Assembly (NCBI GenBank): GCA_030765045.1
Contig: CM060966.1
Span: 62,427,786-62,491,785 of the forward strand
Length of the DNA: 64,000 bases
Source of the DNA: Tenodera sinensis
Taxonomy: Eukaryota > Arthropoda > Insecta > Mantodea > Mantidae
Reading direction: 5' to 3'
Positions 38,501-53,400 of this stretch are shown here, one piece after another (position 1 is the first letter of the stretch; each line of letters starts with the position of its first letter). Both the position numbers and the translations under genes were made by a program. Under the pieces are notes generated by a model. The model saw only the letters and a program-made list of their open reading frames with translations, was not told the DNA's origin and searched no databases.

Positions 38501-39987
38501 TTTTGATGTACATTTCTTGTATATACAATGAAAATGTGTAAGTTTTGATGTACATTTCTTGTATATACAATGAAAATGTGTAAGTTTGTGATGTACATTT
38601 CTTGTATGTACAATGAAAATGTGTAAGCTTTGATGTACATTTCTTGTATATACAATGAAAATGTGTAAGTTGTGATGTACATTTCTTGTATATACAATGA
38701 AAATGTGTATGTTTTGATGTACATTTCTTGTGTATACAATGAAAATGTGTAAGTTTTGATGTGCATTTCCTTATATACAATGAAAATGTGTAACTTTTGA
38801 TGTGCATTTCTTGCATATACAATGAAAATATGTAAGCTTTTGATGTACATTTCCTGTATGTACAATGAAAATGTGTAAGTTTTGATGTACAATTCTTGTA
38901 TATACAATGAAAATGTGTAAGTTTTGATGTACATTGCTTGTATATACAATGAAAATGTGTAAGTTTTGATGTACATTTCTAGTATATACAATGAAAGTGT
39001 GTAAGTTTTGATGTACATTTCTGGTAGATACAATGAAAATGTGTAAGTTTCTATGTACATTTCTTGATGAAAATGTGTAAGTTTTGACGTACATTTCTTG
39101 TATATACAATTAAAAATGTGTAAGTTTTGATGTACATTTCTTGTATTTACAATCAAAATGTGTATGTTTTGATGTACATTTCTTGTATATACAATGAAAA
39201 TGTGTAAGATTTGATGTACGTTTCTAGTATATACAATGAAAATGTGTAGTTTTGATGTACATTTCTTGAATATACAATGAACATGTGTAAGTTTTGATGT
39301 ACATTTCTTGTATGTACAATGAAAATGTGGAAGTTTTGATGTACATATCTTGTATATACAATGAAAATGTGTAAGTTTTTGATGTACATTTCTTGTATGT
39401 ACAATGAAAATGTGTAACTTTTGATGTACATTTCTTGTATGTACAATGAAAATGTGTAAGTTTTGATGTACATTTCTTGTATATACAATGAAAATGTGTA
39501 AGTTTTTGATGTACATTTCTTGTATATACAATGAAAATGTGTAAGTTTGTGATGTACATTTCTTGTATGTACAATGAAAATGTGTAAGTTTTGATGTACA
39601 TTTCTTGTATATACAATGAAAATGTGTAAGTTGTGATGTACATTTCTTGTATATACAATGAAAATGTGTATGTTTTGATGTACATTTCTTGAATATACAA
39701 TGAACATGTGTAAGTTTTGATGTACATTTCTTGTATGTACAATGAAAATGTGTAAGTTTTGATGTACATATCTTGTATATACAATGAAAATGTGTAAGTT
39801 TTTGATGTACATTTCTTGTATGTACAATGAAAATGTGTAAGTTTTGATGTACATTTCTTGTATGTACAATGAAAATGTGTAAGTTTTGATGTACATTTCT
39901 TGTATATACAATGAAAATGTGTAAGTTTTTGATGTACATTTCTTGTATATACAATGAAAATGTGTAAGTTTGTGATGTACATTTCTT
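32528..39987. repeat. ~7.46-kb higher-order unit B, copy 1
   Basis: Defined from the GTCTGTACAATG monomer that starts each copy (32,528; 39,988; 47,454; 56,714). The order of variant monomers is shared with the next copy, including the TAGG-TATGTACA insertion variant, the GTGGGAGCC monomer (about 34,557) and the AATATCTATG monomer (about 35,056). Between these anchors the local offset to copy 2 changes by a few monomers (7,587 at the TAGG variant, 7,461 later), so there are small internal gains and losses. Confidence 0.85.
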
Positions 39988-42900
39988 GTCTGTACAATGA
40001 AAATGTGTATGTTTTGATGTACATTTCTTTAGTGTACAACGAAAATGTGTAGTTTTGATGTACACTTCTTGTATATACAATGAAAATGTTTATGTTTTGC
40101 TGTACATTTCTTGTATATACAATGAAAATGTGTATGTTTTTATGTATATTTCTTGTATATACAATGAAAATGTATGTGTGTTCATGTACATTTCTTGTAT
40201 ATACAATGAAAATGTGTAAGTTTTGATGTACATTTCTTGTATATACAATGAACATGTGTATGTTTTTATGTACATTTCTTGTCTGGACAATGAAAATGTG
40301 TAGCTTTGATGTACATTTCTTTAATGTACAATGAAAATATGTAAGCTTTGATGTACAAATCTTGTATATACAATGAAAATGTGTAAGTTTTGATGTACAT
40401 TTCTTCTATGTACAATGAAAATGTGTAGGTTTTGATGTACATTTCTTGTATGTACAATGAAAACGTGTAAGTTTTGATGTACATTTCTTGTATATACAAC
40501 GAAAATGTTTATGTTTTCATGTACATTTCTTGTATATACAATGAAAATGTGTGAGCTTTGATGTACAATTCTTGTATATACAATGAAAATGTGTAACTTT
40601 TGATGTACATTTCTTGTATATACAATGAAAATGTGTAAGTTTTGATGCACATTTCTTGTATATACAATGAAAATGTGTAGTTTTGATGTATATTTCTTGT
40701 ATATACAATGAAAATGTGTAAGTTTTGATGTACATTTCTTGTATGTACAATGAAAATGTCTAAGTTTTGATGTACATTTCTTGCACATACAATGAAAATG
40801 TGTAAGTTTTTGATGTGCATTTCTTGTATGTACAATGAAAATGTGTAAGCTTTGATGTACATTTCTTGTGTATACAATGAAAATGTGTATGTTTTGATGT
40901 ACATTTCTTGAGTGTACAATGAAAATGTGTAAGTTTTGATGTACATTTCTTGAGTGCACAATGAAAATCTGTATGTTTTGATGTACATTTCTTTAGTGTA
41001 CAACGAAAATGTGTAGTTTTGATGTACATTTCTTGTATATACAATGAAAAGGTTTGTTTTGCTGTACATTTCTTGTATATACAATGAAAATGTGTAAGTT
41101 TTGATGCACATTTCTTGTATATACAATGAAAATGTGTAGTTTTGATGTATATTTCTTGTATATACAATGAAAATGTGTAAGTTTTGATGTACATTTCTTG
41201 TATGTACAATGAAAATGTGTAAGATTTGATGTACATTTCTTGCACATACAATGAAAACGTGTATGTTTTGAAGTACATTTCTTGTATATACAAAGAAAAT
41301 GTGTAGTTTTGATGTACATTTCTTGTATATACAATGAAAATGTGTATGTTTTGATGTACATTTCTTGTAGGTATGTACAATGAAAATGTGTAAGTTTTGA
41401 TGTACATTCTTGTATATAATGTGAAAATGTGTATGTTTTGAAGTACATTTCTTGTATATACAATGAATATGTGTAAGTTTTGATGTACATTTCTTGTATA
41501 TACAATGAAAGTGTGTAAGCTTTGATGTACTTTTCTTGAATGTACAACGAAAATGTGTACGTTTTCATGTACATTTCTGGTAGATACAATGAAAATTTGT
41601 AAGTTTTGATGTATATTTCTTGTATATACAATGAAAATGTGTATGCTTTGATGTACATTTCTTGTATATACAATGAAAATGTGTAAGTTTTGATGTACAA
41701 TTCTTGTATATACAATGAAAGTGTGTAAGTTTTGATGTACATTTCTTGTATATACAATGAAAATGTGTATGTTTAGATGTACATTTCTTGATATACTATG
41801 AATGTGTGTAAGTTTTGATGTATATTTCTTGTATATACAATGAAAATGTATATGTTTTGATGTACATTCCTTGTATATACAATGAAAATGTGTAAGTTTT
41901 GATTCACATTTCTTGAGTGTACAATGAAAATGTGTAAGTTTTGATGTACATTTCTTGTATATACAATGAAAATGTGTATCGTTTGATGTACATTTCTTGT
42001 ATATACAATGAAAATGTAAATGTTTTCATGTACATTTCTTCTATATACAATGAAAATGTGGGAGCCTTGATGTACAATTCTTGTATAGACAATGAAAATG
42101 TGTAACTTTTGATGTACATTTCTTGTATATACAATGAAAATGTGTAAGTTTTGATGTACATTTCTTGTATATACAATGAAAATGTGTAGTTTTGATGTAT
42201 ATTTCTTGTATATACAATGAAAATGTGTAAGTTTTGATGTAGATTTCTTGTATGTACAATGAAAATGTGTAAGTTTTGATGTACATTTCTTGCATATACA
42301 ATGAAAATGTGTAAGTTTTTGATGTACATTTCTGGTATGTACAATGAAAATGTGTAAGTTTTGATGTACGTTTCTTGTGTATACAATGAAAATGTGTATG
42401 TTTTGATGTACAATTCTTGAGTTTAAAATGAAAATGTGTAAGTTTTGATGTACATTTCTTGAGTGCACAATAAAAATGTGTAAGTTTTGATGTACATTTC
42501 TTGTTTGTACAATGAAAATATCTATGTTTTGATGTACATTTCTTGAGTGTACAATGAAAATGTGCAGCTTTGATGTACATTTCTTGTATATGCAATGAAA
42601 ATGTGTAAGTTTTGATGTACATTTCTTGTATATACAATGAAAATGTGTAAGTTTGTGATGTACATTTCTTGTATGTACAATGAAAATGTGTAAGTTTTGA
42701 TGTACGTTCCTTGTATACACAATGAAAATGTGTAAGTTATGATGTACATTTCTTGTATATACAATGAAAATGTGTATGTTTTGATGTACATTTCTTGTAT
42801 ATACAATGAAAATGTGTAAGTTTTGATGTGCATTTCCTTATATACAATGAAAATGTGTAACTTTTGATGTGCATTTCTTGCATATACAATGAAAATATGT

Positions 42901-45900
42901 AAGCTTTTGATGTACATTTCCTGTATGTTCAATGTAAATGTGTAAGTTTTGATGTACATTTCTTGTATATACAATAAAAATGTGTAAGTTTTGATGTACA
43001 TTTCTAGTATATACAATGAAAATGTGTAAGTTTTGATGTACATTTCTTGTATATACAATGAAAATGTGTATGTTTTGATGTACATTTCTTGAGTGTACAA
43101 TGAAAGTGTGTATGTTTTGATGTACATTTCTTGTATAAACAATGAAAAAGTGTATGTTTTGATGTACATTTCTTATATATACAATGAAAATGTGTAAGTT
43201 TTGAAGTACATTTCTTGTATATACAATGAAAATGTGTAAGTTTTGATGTACATTTCTAGTATATACAATGAAAGTGTGTAGTTTTGATGTACATCTCTTG
43301 AATATACAATGAACATGTGTAAGTTTTGATGTACATTTGTTGTATGTACAATGAAAATGTATAAGTTTTGATGTACATTTCTTGCATATACAATGAAAAT
43401 GTGTAAGTTTTTTATGTACATTTCCTGTATGTACAATGAAAATGTGTAAGTTTTGATATACATTTCTTGTGTATACAATGAAAATGTGTATGTTTTGATG
43501 TACATTTCTTGAGTGTACAATGAAAATGTGTAAGTTTTGATGTACATTTCTTGAGTGCACAATGAAAATGTGTAAGTTTTGATATACATTTCTTGTATAT
43601 ACAATGAAAATGTGTAAGTTTTGATTTACATTTCTTGTCTGTACAATGAAAATGTGTATGTTTTAATGTACATTTCTTTAGTGTACAACGAAAATGTGTA
43701 GTTTTGATGTACATTTCTTGTATATACAATGAAGATGTTTATGTTTTGTTGTACATTTCTTGTATATACAATGAAAATGTGTATGTTTTTATGTATATTT
43801 CTTGTATATACAATGAAAATGTGTATGTTTTGATGTACATTTCTTGTATATACAATGAAAATGTGTAAGTTTTGATGTACATTTCTTGTATATTCAATGA
43901 ACATGTGTATGTTTTGATGTACATTTCTTGTATGTGCAATGAAAATGTGTAAGTTTTGATGTACATTCTTGTATATAAAATGAAAATGTTTATGTTTTGA
44001 AGTACATTTCTTGTATATACAATGAAAATGTGTAGTTTTGATGTACATTTCTTTAATGTACAATGAAAATATGTAAGCTTTGATGTACAATTCTTGTATA
44101 TACAATGAAAATGTGTAACTTTTGATGTACATTTCTTCTATGTACAATGACATTGTGTAGGTTTTGATGTACATTTCTTGTATGTACAATGTAAACGTGT
44201 AAGTTTTGATGTACATTTCTTGTATATACAATGAAAATGTGTATGTTTTCATGTACATTTCTTGTATATACAATGAAAATGTGTAAGTTTTGATGTACAT
44301 TTCTGGTATATACAATGAAGGTGTGTAAGTTTTGATGCACATTTCTTGTATATACAATGACAATGTGTAGTTTTGATGTATATTTCTTGTATATACAATG
44401 AAAATGTGTAAGTTTTGATGTACATTTCTTGTATGGACAATGAAAATGTGTAAGTTTTGATGTACACTTCTTGCACATACAATGAAAATGTGTAAGTTTT
44501 TGATGTGCATTTCTTGTATGTACAATGAAAATGTGTAAGTTTTGATGTACATTTCTTGTGTATACAATGAAAATGTGTATGTTTTGATGTACATTTCTTG
44601 TATATACAATGAAAATGTGTAAGTTTGGATGTACATTTCTTGAGTGCACAATGAAAATGTTTAAGTTTTGATGTACATTTCTTGGATATACAATGAAAAT
44701 GTGTATATTTAGATGTACATTTCTTGATATACAATGAAAGTGTGTAAGTTTTGATGTATATTTGTTGTATATACAATTAAAAAATGTGTATGTTTTGACG
44801 TACATTGCTTGTATATACAATAAAAATGTGTATCTTTTGATGTACATTTCTTGTATATACAATGAAGATGTGTAAGTTTTGATATACATTTCCTGTATGT
44901 ACAATGAAAATGTGTAAGTTTTGATGTACATTTCTTGTATACACAATGAAAATGTGTAAGTTTTGATATACATTTCCTGTATGTACAATGAAAATGTGTA
45001 AGTTTTAATATACATTTTCCTGTATGTACAATGAAAATGTGTAAGTTTTGATGTACATTTCTTGCATATACAATGAAAATGTGTAAGTTTTGATACACAT
45101 TTCTTGAGTGTACAATGAAAATGTGTAAGTTTTGATGTACATTTCTTGTATATACAATGAAAATGTGTAAGTTTTGATGTACATTTCTTGTATATACAAT
45201 GAAAATGTGTAAGTTTTGATGTACATTTCTTGTATATACAATGAAAATGTGTAAGTTTGTGATGTACATTTCTTGTATGTACAATGAAAATGTGTAAGCT
45301 TTGATGTACATTTCTTGTATATACAATGAAAATGTGTAAGTTGTGATGTACATTTCTTGTATATACAATGAAAATGTGTATGTTTTGATGTACATTTCTT
45401 GTGTATACAATGAAAATGTGTAAGTTTTGATGTGCATTTCCTTATATACAATGAAAATGTGTAACTTTTGATGTGCATTTCTTGCATATACAATGAAAAT
45501 ATGTAAGCTTTTGATGTACATTTCCTGTATGTACAATGAAAATGTGTAAGTTTTGATGTACAATTCTTGTATATACAATGAAAATGTGTAAGTTTTGATG
45601 TACATTGCTTGTATATACAATGAAAATGTGTAAGTTTTGATGTACATTTCTTGTATAAACAATGAAAATGTGTAAGTGTCTATGTACATTTCTTGAGAGT
45701 ACAATGAAAATGTGTATGTTTAGATGTACATTTCTTGAAATACAATGAATGTGTGTAAGTTTTGATGTATATTTCTTGTATATACAATGAAAATGTGTAT
45801 CTTTTGATGTACATTTCTTGTATGTACAATGAAAATGTGTAAGTTTTGATGTACATTTCTTGTATGTACAATGAAAATGTGTAAGTGTTGATGTACATTT

Positions 45901-47453
45901 CTTGTATATACTATGAAAATGTGTAAGTTTTGATATACATTTCCTGTATGTACAATGAAAATGTGTAAGTTTTGATGTACATTTCTTCTATACACAATGA
46001 AAATGTGTAAGTTTTGATGTACATTTCTTGTATATACAATGAAAATGTCTATGTTTTGATGTACATTTCTTGTATGTACAATGAAAATGTGTAAGTTTTG
46101 ATGTACATTTCTTGTATACACAATGAAAATGTGTAAGTTTTGATGTAAATTTCTTGTATATACAATGAAAATGTCTATGTTTTGATGTACATTTCTTGAG
46201 TGTACAATGAAAATGTGCAGCTTTGATGTACATTTCTTGTATATACAATGAAAATGTGTAAGTCTTGATGTACATTTCTTGTATATACAATGAAAATGTG
46301 TAAGTTTTGATGTACATTTCTTGTTTATACAATGAAAATGTGTAAGTTTGTGATGTACATTTCTTGTATGTACAATGAAAATGTGTAAGTTTTGATGTAC
46401 ATTTCTTGTATATACAATGAAAATGTGTAAGTTGTGATGTACATTTCTTGTATATACAATGAAAATGTGTATGTTTTGATGTACATTTCTTGTGTATACA
46501 ATGAAAATGTGTAAGTTTTGATGTGCATTTCTTGCATATACAATGAAAATATGTAAGCTTTTGATGTACATTTCCTGTATGTACAATGAAAGTGTGTAAG
46601 TTTTGATGTACACTTCTTGTATATACACTAAAAATGTGTAAGTTTTGATGTACATTTCTAGTATATACAATGAAAGTGTGTAAGTTTTGATGTACATTTC
46701 TGGTATATACAATGAAAATGTGTAAGTTTCTATGTACATTTCTTGATGAAAATGTGTAAGTTTTGATGTACATTTCTTCTATATACAATGAAAGTGTGTA
46801 AGTTTTGACGTACATTTCTTGTATATACAATTAAAAATGTGTAAGTTTTGATGTACATTTCTTGTATTTACAATCAAAATGTGTATGTTTTGATGTACAT
46901 TTCTTGTATATACAATGAAAATGTGTAAGATTTGATGTACGTTTCTAGTATATACAATGAAAATGTGTAGTTTTGATGTACATTTATTGAATATACAATG
47001 AACATGTGTAAGTTTTGATGTACATTTCTTGTATGTACAATGAAAATGTGTAAGTTTTGATGTACATATCTTGTATATACAATGAAAATGTGTAAGTTTT
47101 TGATGTACATTTCTTGTATGTACAATGAAAATGTGTAAGTTTTGATGTACATTTCTTGTATGTACAATGAAAATGTGTAAGTTTTGATGTACATTTCTTG
47201 TATATACAATGAAAATGTGTAAGTTTTTGATGTACATTTCTTGTATATACAATGAAAATGTGTAAGTTTGTGATGTACATTTCTTGTATGTACAATGAAA
47301 ATGTGTAAGTTTTGATGTACATTTCTTGTATATACAATGAAAATGTGTAAGTTGTGATGTACATTTCTTGTATATACAATGAAAATGTGTATGTTTTGAT
47401 GTACATTTCTTGTATATACAATGAAAATCTGTAAGTTTTGATTTACATTTCTT
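39988..47453. repeat. ~7.47-kb higher-order unit B, copy 2
   Basis: 7,466 bp from anchor to anchor. Long runs match copy 3 at exactly 7,466, for example TAGG-TATGTACA at 41,368 and 48,834 and the ATGTATGTGTGTTC monomer at 40,171 and 47,637. The match to copy 3 is closer than to copy 1, as seen by shared variants such as ATGTATGTGTG, which is absent from copy 1. Confidence 0.87.
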
Positions 47454-50400
47454 GTCTGTACAATGAAAATGTGTATGTTTTGATGTACATTTCTTTAGTG
47501 TACAACGAAAATGTGTAGTTTTGATGTACACTTCTTGTATATACAATGAAAATGTTTATGTTTTGCTGTACATTTCTTGTATATACAATGAAAATGTGTA
47601 TGTTTTTATGTATATTTCTTGTATATACAATGAAAATGTATGTGTGTTCATGTACATTTCTTGTATATACAATGAAAATGTGTAAGTTTTGATGTACATT
47701 TCTTGTATATACAATGAACATGTGTATGTTTTTATGTACATTTCTTGTCTGGGCAATGAAAATGTGTAGCTTTGATGTACATTTCTTTAATGTACAATGA
47801 AAATATGTAAGCTTTGATGTACAAATCTTGTATATACAATGAAAATGTGTAAGTTTTGATGTACATTTCTTCTATGTACAATGAAAATGTGTAGGTTTTG
47901 ATGTACATTTCTTGTATGTACAATGAAAACGTGTAAGTTTTGATGTACATTTCTTGTATATACAATGAAAATGTTTATGTTTTCATGTACATTTCTTGTA
48001 TATACAATGAAAATGTGTGAGCTTTGATGTACAATTCTTGTATACACAATGAAAATGTGTAAGTTTTGATGTACATTTCTTGTATATACAATGAAAATGT
48101 GTAAGTTTTGATGCACATTTCTTGTATATACAATGAAAATGTGTAGTTTTGATGTATATTTCTTGTATATACAATGAAAATGTGTAAGTTTTGATGTACA
48201 TTTCTTGTATGTACAATGAAAATGTCTAAGTTTTGATGTACATTTCTTGCACATACAATGAAAATGTGTAAGTTTTTGATGTGCATTTCTTGTATGTACA
48301 ATGAAAATGTGTAAGCTTTGATGTACATTTCTTGTGTATACAATGAAAATGTGTATGTTTTGATGTACATTTCTTGAGTGTGCAATGAAAACGTGTAAGT
48401 TTTGATGTACATTTCTTGAGTGCACAATGAAAATCTGTATGTTTTGATGTACATTTCTTTAGTGTACAACGAAAATGTGTAGTTTTGATGTACATTTCTT
48501 GTATATACAATGAAAAGGTTTGTTTTGCTGTACATTTCTTGTATATACAATGAAAATGTGTAAGTTTTGATGCACATTTCTTGTATATACAATGAAAATG
48601 TGTAGTTTTGATGTATATTTCTTGTATATACAATGAAAATGTGTAAGTTTTGATGTACATTTCTTGTATGTACAATGAAAATGTGTAAGTTTTGATGTAC
48701 ATTTCTTGCACATACAATGAAAACGTGTATGTTTTGAAGTACATTTCTTGTATATACAAAGAAAATGTGTAGTTTTGATGTACATTTCTTGTATATACAA
48801 TGAAAATGTGTATGTTTTGATGTACATTTCTTGTAGGTATGTACAATGAAAATGTGTAAGTTTTGATGTACATTCTTGTATATAATGTGAAAATGTGTAT
48901 GTTTTGAAGTACATTTCTTGTATATACAATGAATATGTGTAAGTTTTGATGTACATTTCTTGTATATACAATGAAAGTGTGTAAGCTTTGATGTACATTT
49001 CTTGAATGTACAACGAAAATGTGTACGTTTTCATGTACATTTCTGGTAGATACAATGAAAATTTCTAAGTTTTGATGTATATTTCTTGTATATACAATGA
49101 AAATGTGTATGCTTTGATGTACATTTCTTGTATATACAATGAAAATGTGTAAGTTTTGATGTACAACTCTTGTATATACAATGAAAGTGTGTAAGTTTTG
49201 ATGTACATTGCTTGTATATACAATGAAAGTGTGTAAGTTTTGATGTACATTTCTTGTATATACAATGAAAATGTGTAAGTTTCTATGTACATTTCTTGAG
49301 TGTACAATGAAAATGTGTATGTTTAGATGTACATTTCTTGTATATACAATGAAAATGTGTAAGTTTCTATGTACATTTCTTGAGTGTACAATGAAAATGT
49401 GTATGTTTAGATGTACATTTCTTGATATACTATGAATGTGTGTAAGTTTTGATGTATATTTCTTGTATATACAATGAAAATGTATATGTTTTGATGTACA
49501 TTCCTTGTATATACAATGAAAATGTGTAAGTTTTGATTCACATTTCTTGAGTGTACAATGAAAATGTGTAAGTTTTGATGTACATTTCTTGTATATACAA
49601 TGAAAATGTGTATCGTTTGATGTACATTTCTTGTATATACAATGAAAATGTGTATGTTTTCATGTACATTTCTTCTATATACAATGAAAATGTGGGAGCC
49701 TTGATGTACAATTCTTGTATATACAATGAAAATGTGTAAGTTTTGATGTACAATTCTTGTATATACAATGAAAATGTGTAAGTTTTGATGTACATTTCTT
49801 GTATATACAATGAAAATGTGTAGTTTTGATGTATATTTCTTGTATATACAATGAAAATGTGTAAGTTTTGATGTACATTTCTTGTATGTACAATGAAAAT
49901 GTGTAAGTTTTGATGTACATTTCTTGCATATACAATGAAAATGTGTAAGTTTTTGATGTACATTTCTGGTATGTACAATGAAAATGTGTAAGTTTTGATG
50001 TACGTTTCTTGTGTATACAATGAAAATGTGTATGTTTTGATGTACAATTCTTGAGTTTAAAATGAAAATGTGTAAGTTTTGATGTACATTTCTTGAGTGC
50101 ACAATAAAAATGTGTAAGTTTTGATGTACATTTCTTGTATATACAATGAAAATGTGTAAGTTTTGATGTACATTTCTTGTTTGTACAATGAAAATATCTA
50201 TGTTTTGATGTACATTTCTTGAGTGTACAATGAAAATGTGCAGCTTTGATGTACATTTCTTGTATATGCAATGAAAATGTGTAAGTTTTGATGTACATTT
50301 CTTGTATATACAATGAAAATGTGTAAGTTTGTGATGTACATTTCTTGTATGTACAATGAAAATGTGTAAGTTTTGATGTACGTTCCTTGTATACACAATG

Positions 50401-53400
50401 AAAATGTGTAAGTTATGATGTACATTTCTTGTATATACAATGAAAATGTGTATGTTTTGATGTACATTTCTTGTATATACAATGAAAATGTGTAAGTTTT
50501 GATGTGCATTTCCTTATATACAATGAAAATGTGTAACTTTTGATGTGCATTTCTTGCATATACAATGAAAATATGTAAGCTTTTGATGTACATTTCCTGT
50601 ATGTTCAATGTAAATGTGTAAGTTTTGATGTACATTTCTTGTATATACAATAAAAATGTGTAAGTTTTGATGTACATTTCTAGTATATACAATGAAAATG
50701 TGTAAGTTTTGATGTACATTTCTTGTATATACAATGAAAATGTGTATGTTTTGATGTACATTTCTTGAGTGTACAATGAAAGTGTGTATGTTTTGATGTA
50801 CATTTCTTGTATAAACAATGAAAAAGTGTATGTTTTGATGTACATTTCTTATATATAAAATGAAAATGTGTAAGTTTTGAAGTACGTTTCTTGTATATAC
50901 AATGAAAATGTGTAAGTTTTGATGTACATTTCTAGTATATACAATGAAAATGTGTAGTTTTGATGTACATCTCTTGAATATACAATGAACATGTGTAAGT
51001 CTTGATGTACATTTGTTGTATGTACAATGAAAATGTATAAGTTTTGATGTACATTTCTTGCATATACAATGAAAATGTGTAAGTTTTTTATGTACATTTC
51101 CTGTATGTACAATGAAAATGTGTAAGTTTTGATATACATTTCTTGTGTATACAATGAAAATGTGTATGTTTTGATGTACATTTCTTGAGTGTACAATGAA
51201 AATGTGTAAGTTTTGATGTACATTTCTTGAGTGCACAATGAAAATGTGTAAGTTTTGATATACATTTCTTGTATATACAATGAAAATGTGTAAGTTTTGA
51301 TTTACATTTCTTGTCTGTACAATGAAAATGTGTATGTTTTAATGTACATTTCTTTAGTGTACAACGAAAATGTGTAGTTTTGATGTACATTTCTTGTATA
51401 TACAATGAAAATGTTTATGTTTTGCTGTACATTTCTTGTATATACAATGAAAATGTGTATGTTTATATGTATATTTCTTGTATATACAATGAAAATGTGT
51501 AAGTTTTGATGTACATTTCTTGTATATACAATGAAAATGTGTAAGTTTTGATGTACATTTCTTGTATATTCAATGAACATGTGTATGTTTTGATGTACAT
51601 TTCTTGTATGTGCAATGAAAATGTGTAAGTTTTGATGTACATTCTTGTATATAAAATGAAAATGTTTATGTTTTGAAGTACATTTCTTGTATATACAATG
51701 AAAATGTGTAGTTTTGATGTACATTTCTTTAATGTACAATGAAAATATGTAAGCTTTGATGTACAATTCTTGTATATACAATGAAAATGTGTAACTTTTG
51801 ATGTACATTTCTTCTATGTACAATGACATTGTGTAGGTTTTGATGTACATTTCTTGTATGTACAATGTAAACGTGTAAGTTTTGATGTACATTTCTTGTA
51901 TATACAATGAAAATGTGTATGTTTTCATGTACATTTCTTGTATATACAATGAAAATGTGTGAGCTTTGATGTACAATTCTTGTATACACAATGAAAATGT
52001 GTAAGTTTTGATGTACATTTCTGGTATATACAATGAAGGTGTGTAAATTTTGATGCACATTTCTTGTATATACAATGACAATGTGTAGTTTTGATGTATA
52101 TTTCTTGTATATACAATGAAAATGTGTAAGTTTTGATGTACATTTCTTGTATGGACAATGAAAATGTGTAAGTTTTGATGTACACTTCTTGCACATACAA
52201 TGAAAATGTGTAAGTTTTTGATGTGCATTTCTTGTATGTACAATGAAAATGTGTAAGTTTTGATGTACATTTCTTGTGTATACAATGAAAATGTGTATGT
52301 TTTGATGTACATTTCTTGTATATACAATGAAAATGTGTAAGTTTGGATGTACATTTCTTGAGTGCACAATGAAAATGTTTAAGTTTTGATGTACATTTCT
52401 TGGATATACAATGAAAATGTGTATATTTAGATGTACATTTCTTGATATACAATGAAAGTGTGTAAGTTTTGATGTATATTTGTTGTATATACAATGAAGA
52501 TGTGTAAGTTTTGATATACATTTCCTGTATGTACAATGAAAATGTGTAAGTTTTGATGTACATTTCTTGTATACACAATGAAAATGTGTAAGTTTTGATA
52601 TACATTTCCTGTATGTACAATGAAAATGTGTGAGTGTTAATATACATTTTCCTGTATGTACAATGAAAATGTGTAAGTTTTGATGTACATTTCTTGCATA
52701 TACAATGAAAATGTGTAAGTTTTGATACACATTTCTTGAGTGTACAATGAAAATGTGTAAGTTTTGATGTACATTTCTTGTATATACAATGAAAATGTGT
52801 AAGTTTTGATGTACATTTCTTGTATATACAATGAAAATGTGTAAGTTTTGATGTACATTTCTTGTATATACAATGAAAATGTGTAAGTTTGTGATGTACA
52901 TTTCTTGTATGTACAATGAAAATGTGTAAGCTTTGATGTACATTTCTTGTATATACAATGAAAATGTGTAAGTTGTGATGTACATTTCTTGTATATACAA
53001 TGAAAATGTGTATGTTTTGATGTACATTTCTTGTGTATACAATGAAAATGTGTAAGTTTTTATGTGCATTTCCTTATATACAATGAAAATGTGTAACTTT
53101 TGATGTGCATTTCTTGCATATACAATGAAAATATGTAAGCTTTTGATGTACATTTCCTGTATGTACAATGAAAATGTGTAAGTTTTGATGTACAATTCTT
53201 GTATATACAATGAAAATGTGTAAGTTTTGATGTACATTGCTTGTATATACAATGAAAATGTGTATGTTTTGATGTACATTTCTTGTATATACAATGAAAA
53301 TGTGTATCTTTTGATGTACATTTCTTGTATGTACAATGAAAATGTGTAAGTTTTGATGTACATTTCTTGTATGTACAATGAAAATGTGTAAGTGTTGATG

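Noticed and set aside
37717..40080. A 787-codon minus-strand open frame, and hundreds of similar ones across the satellite
   Set aside because: They consist only of 14-residue repeats of the satellite, all three frames are open at once, many begin at non-ATG codons, and they carry no independent domain or codon pattern.
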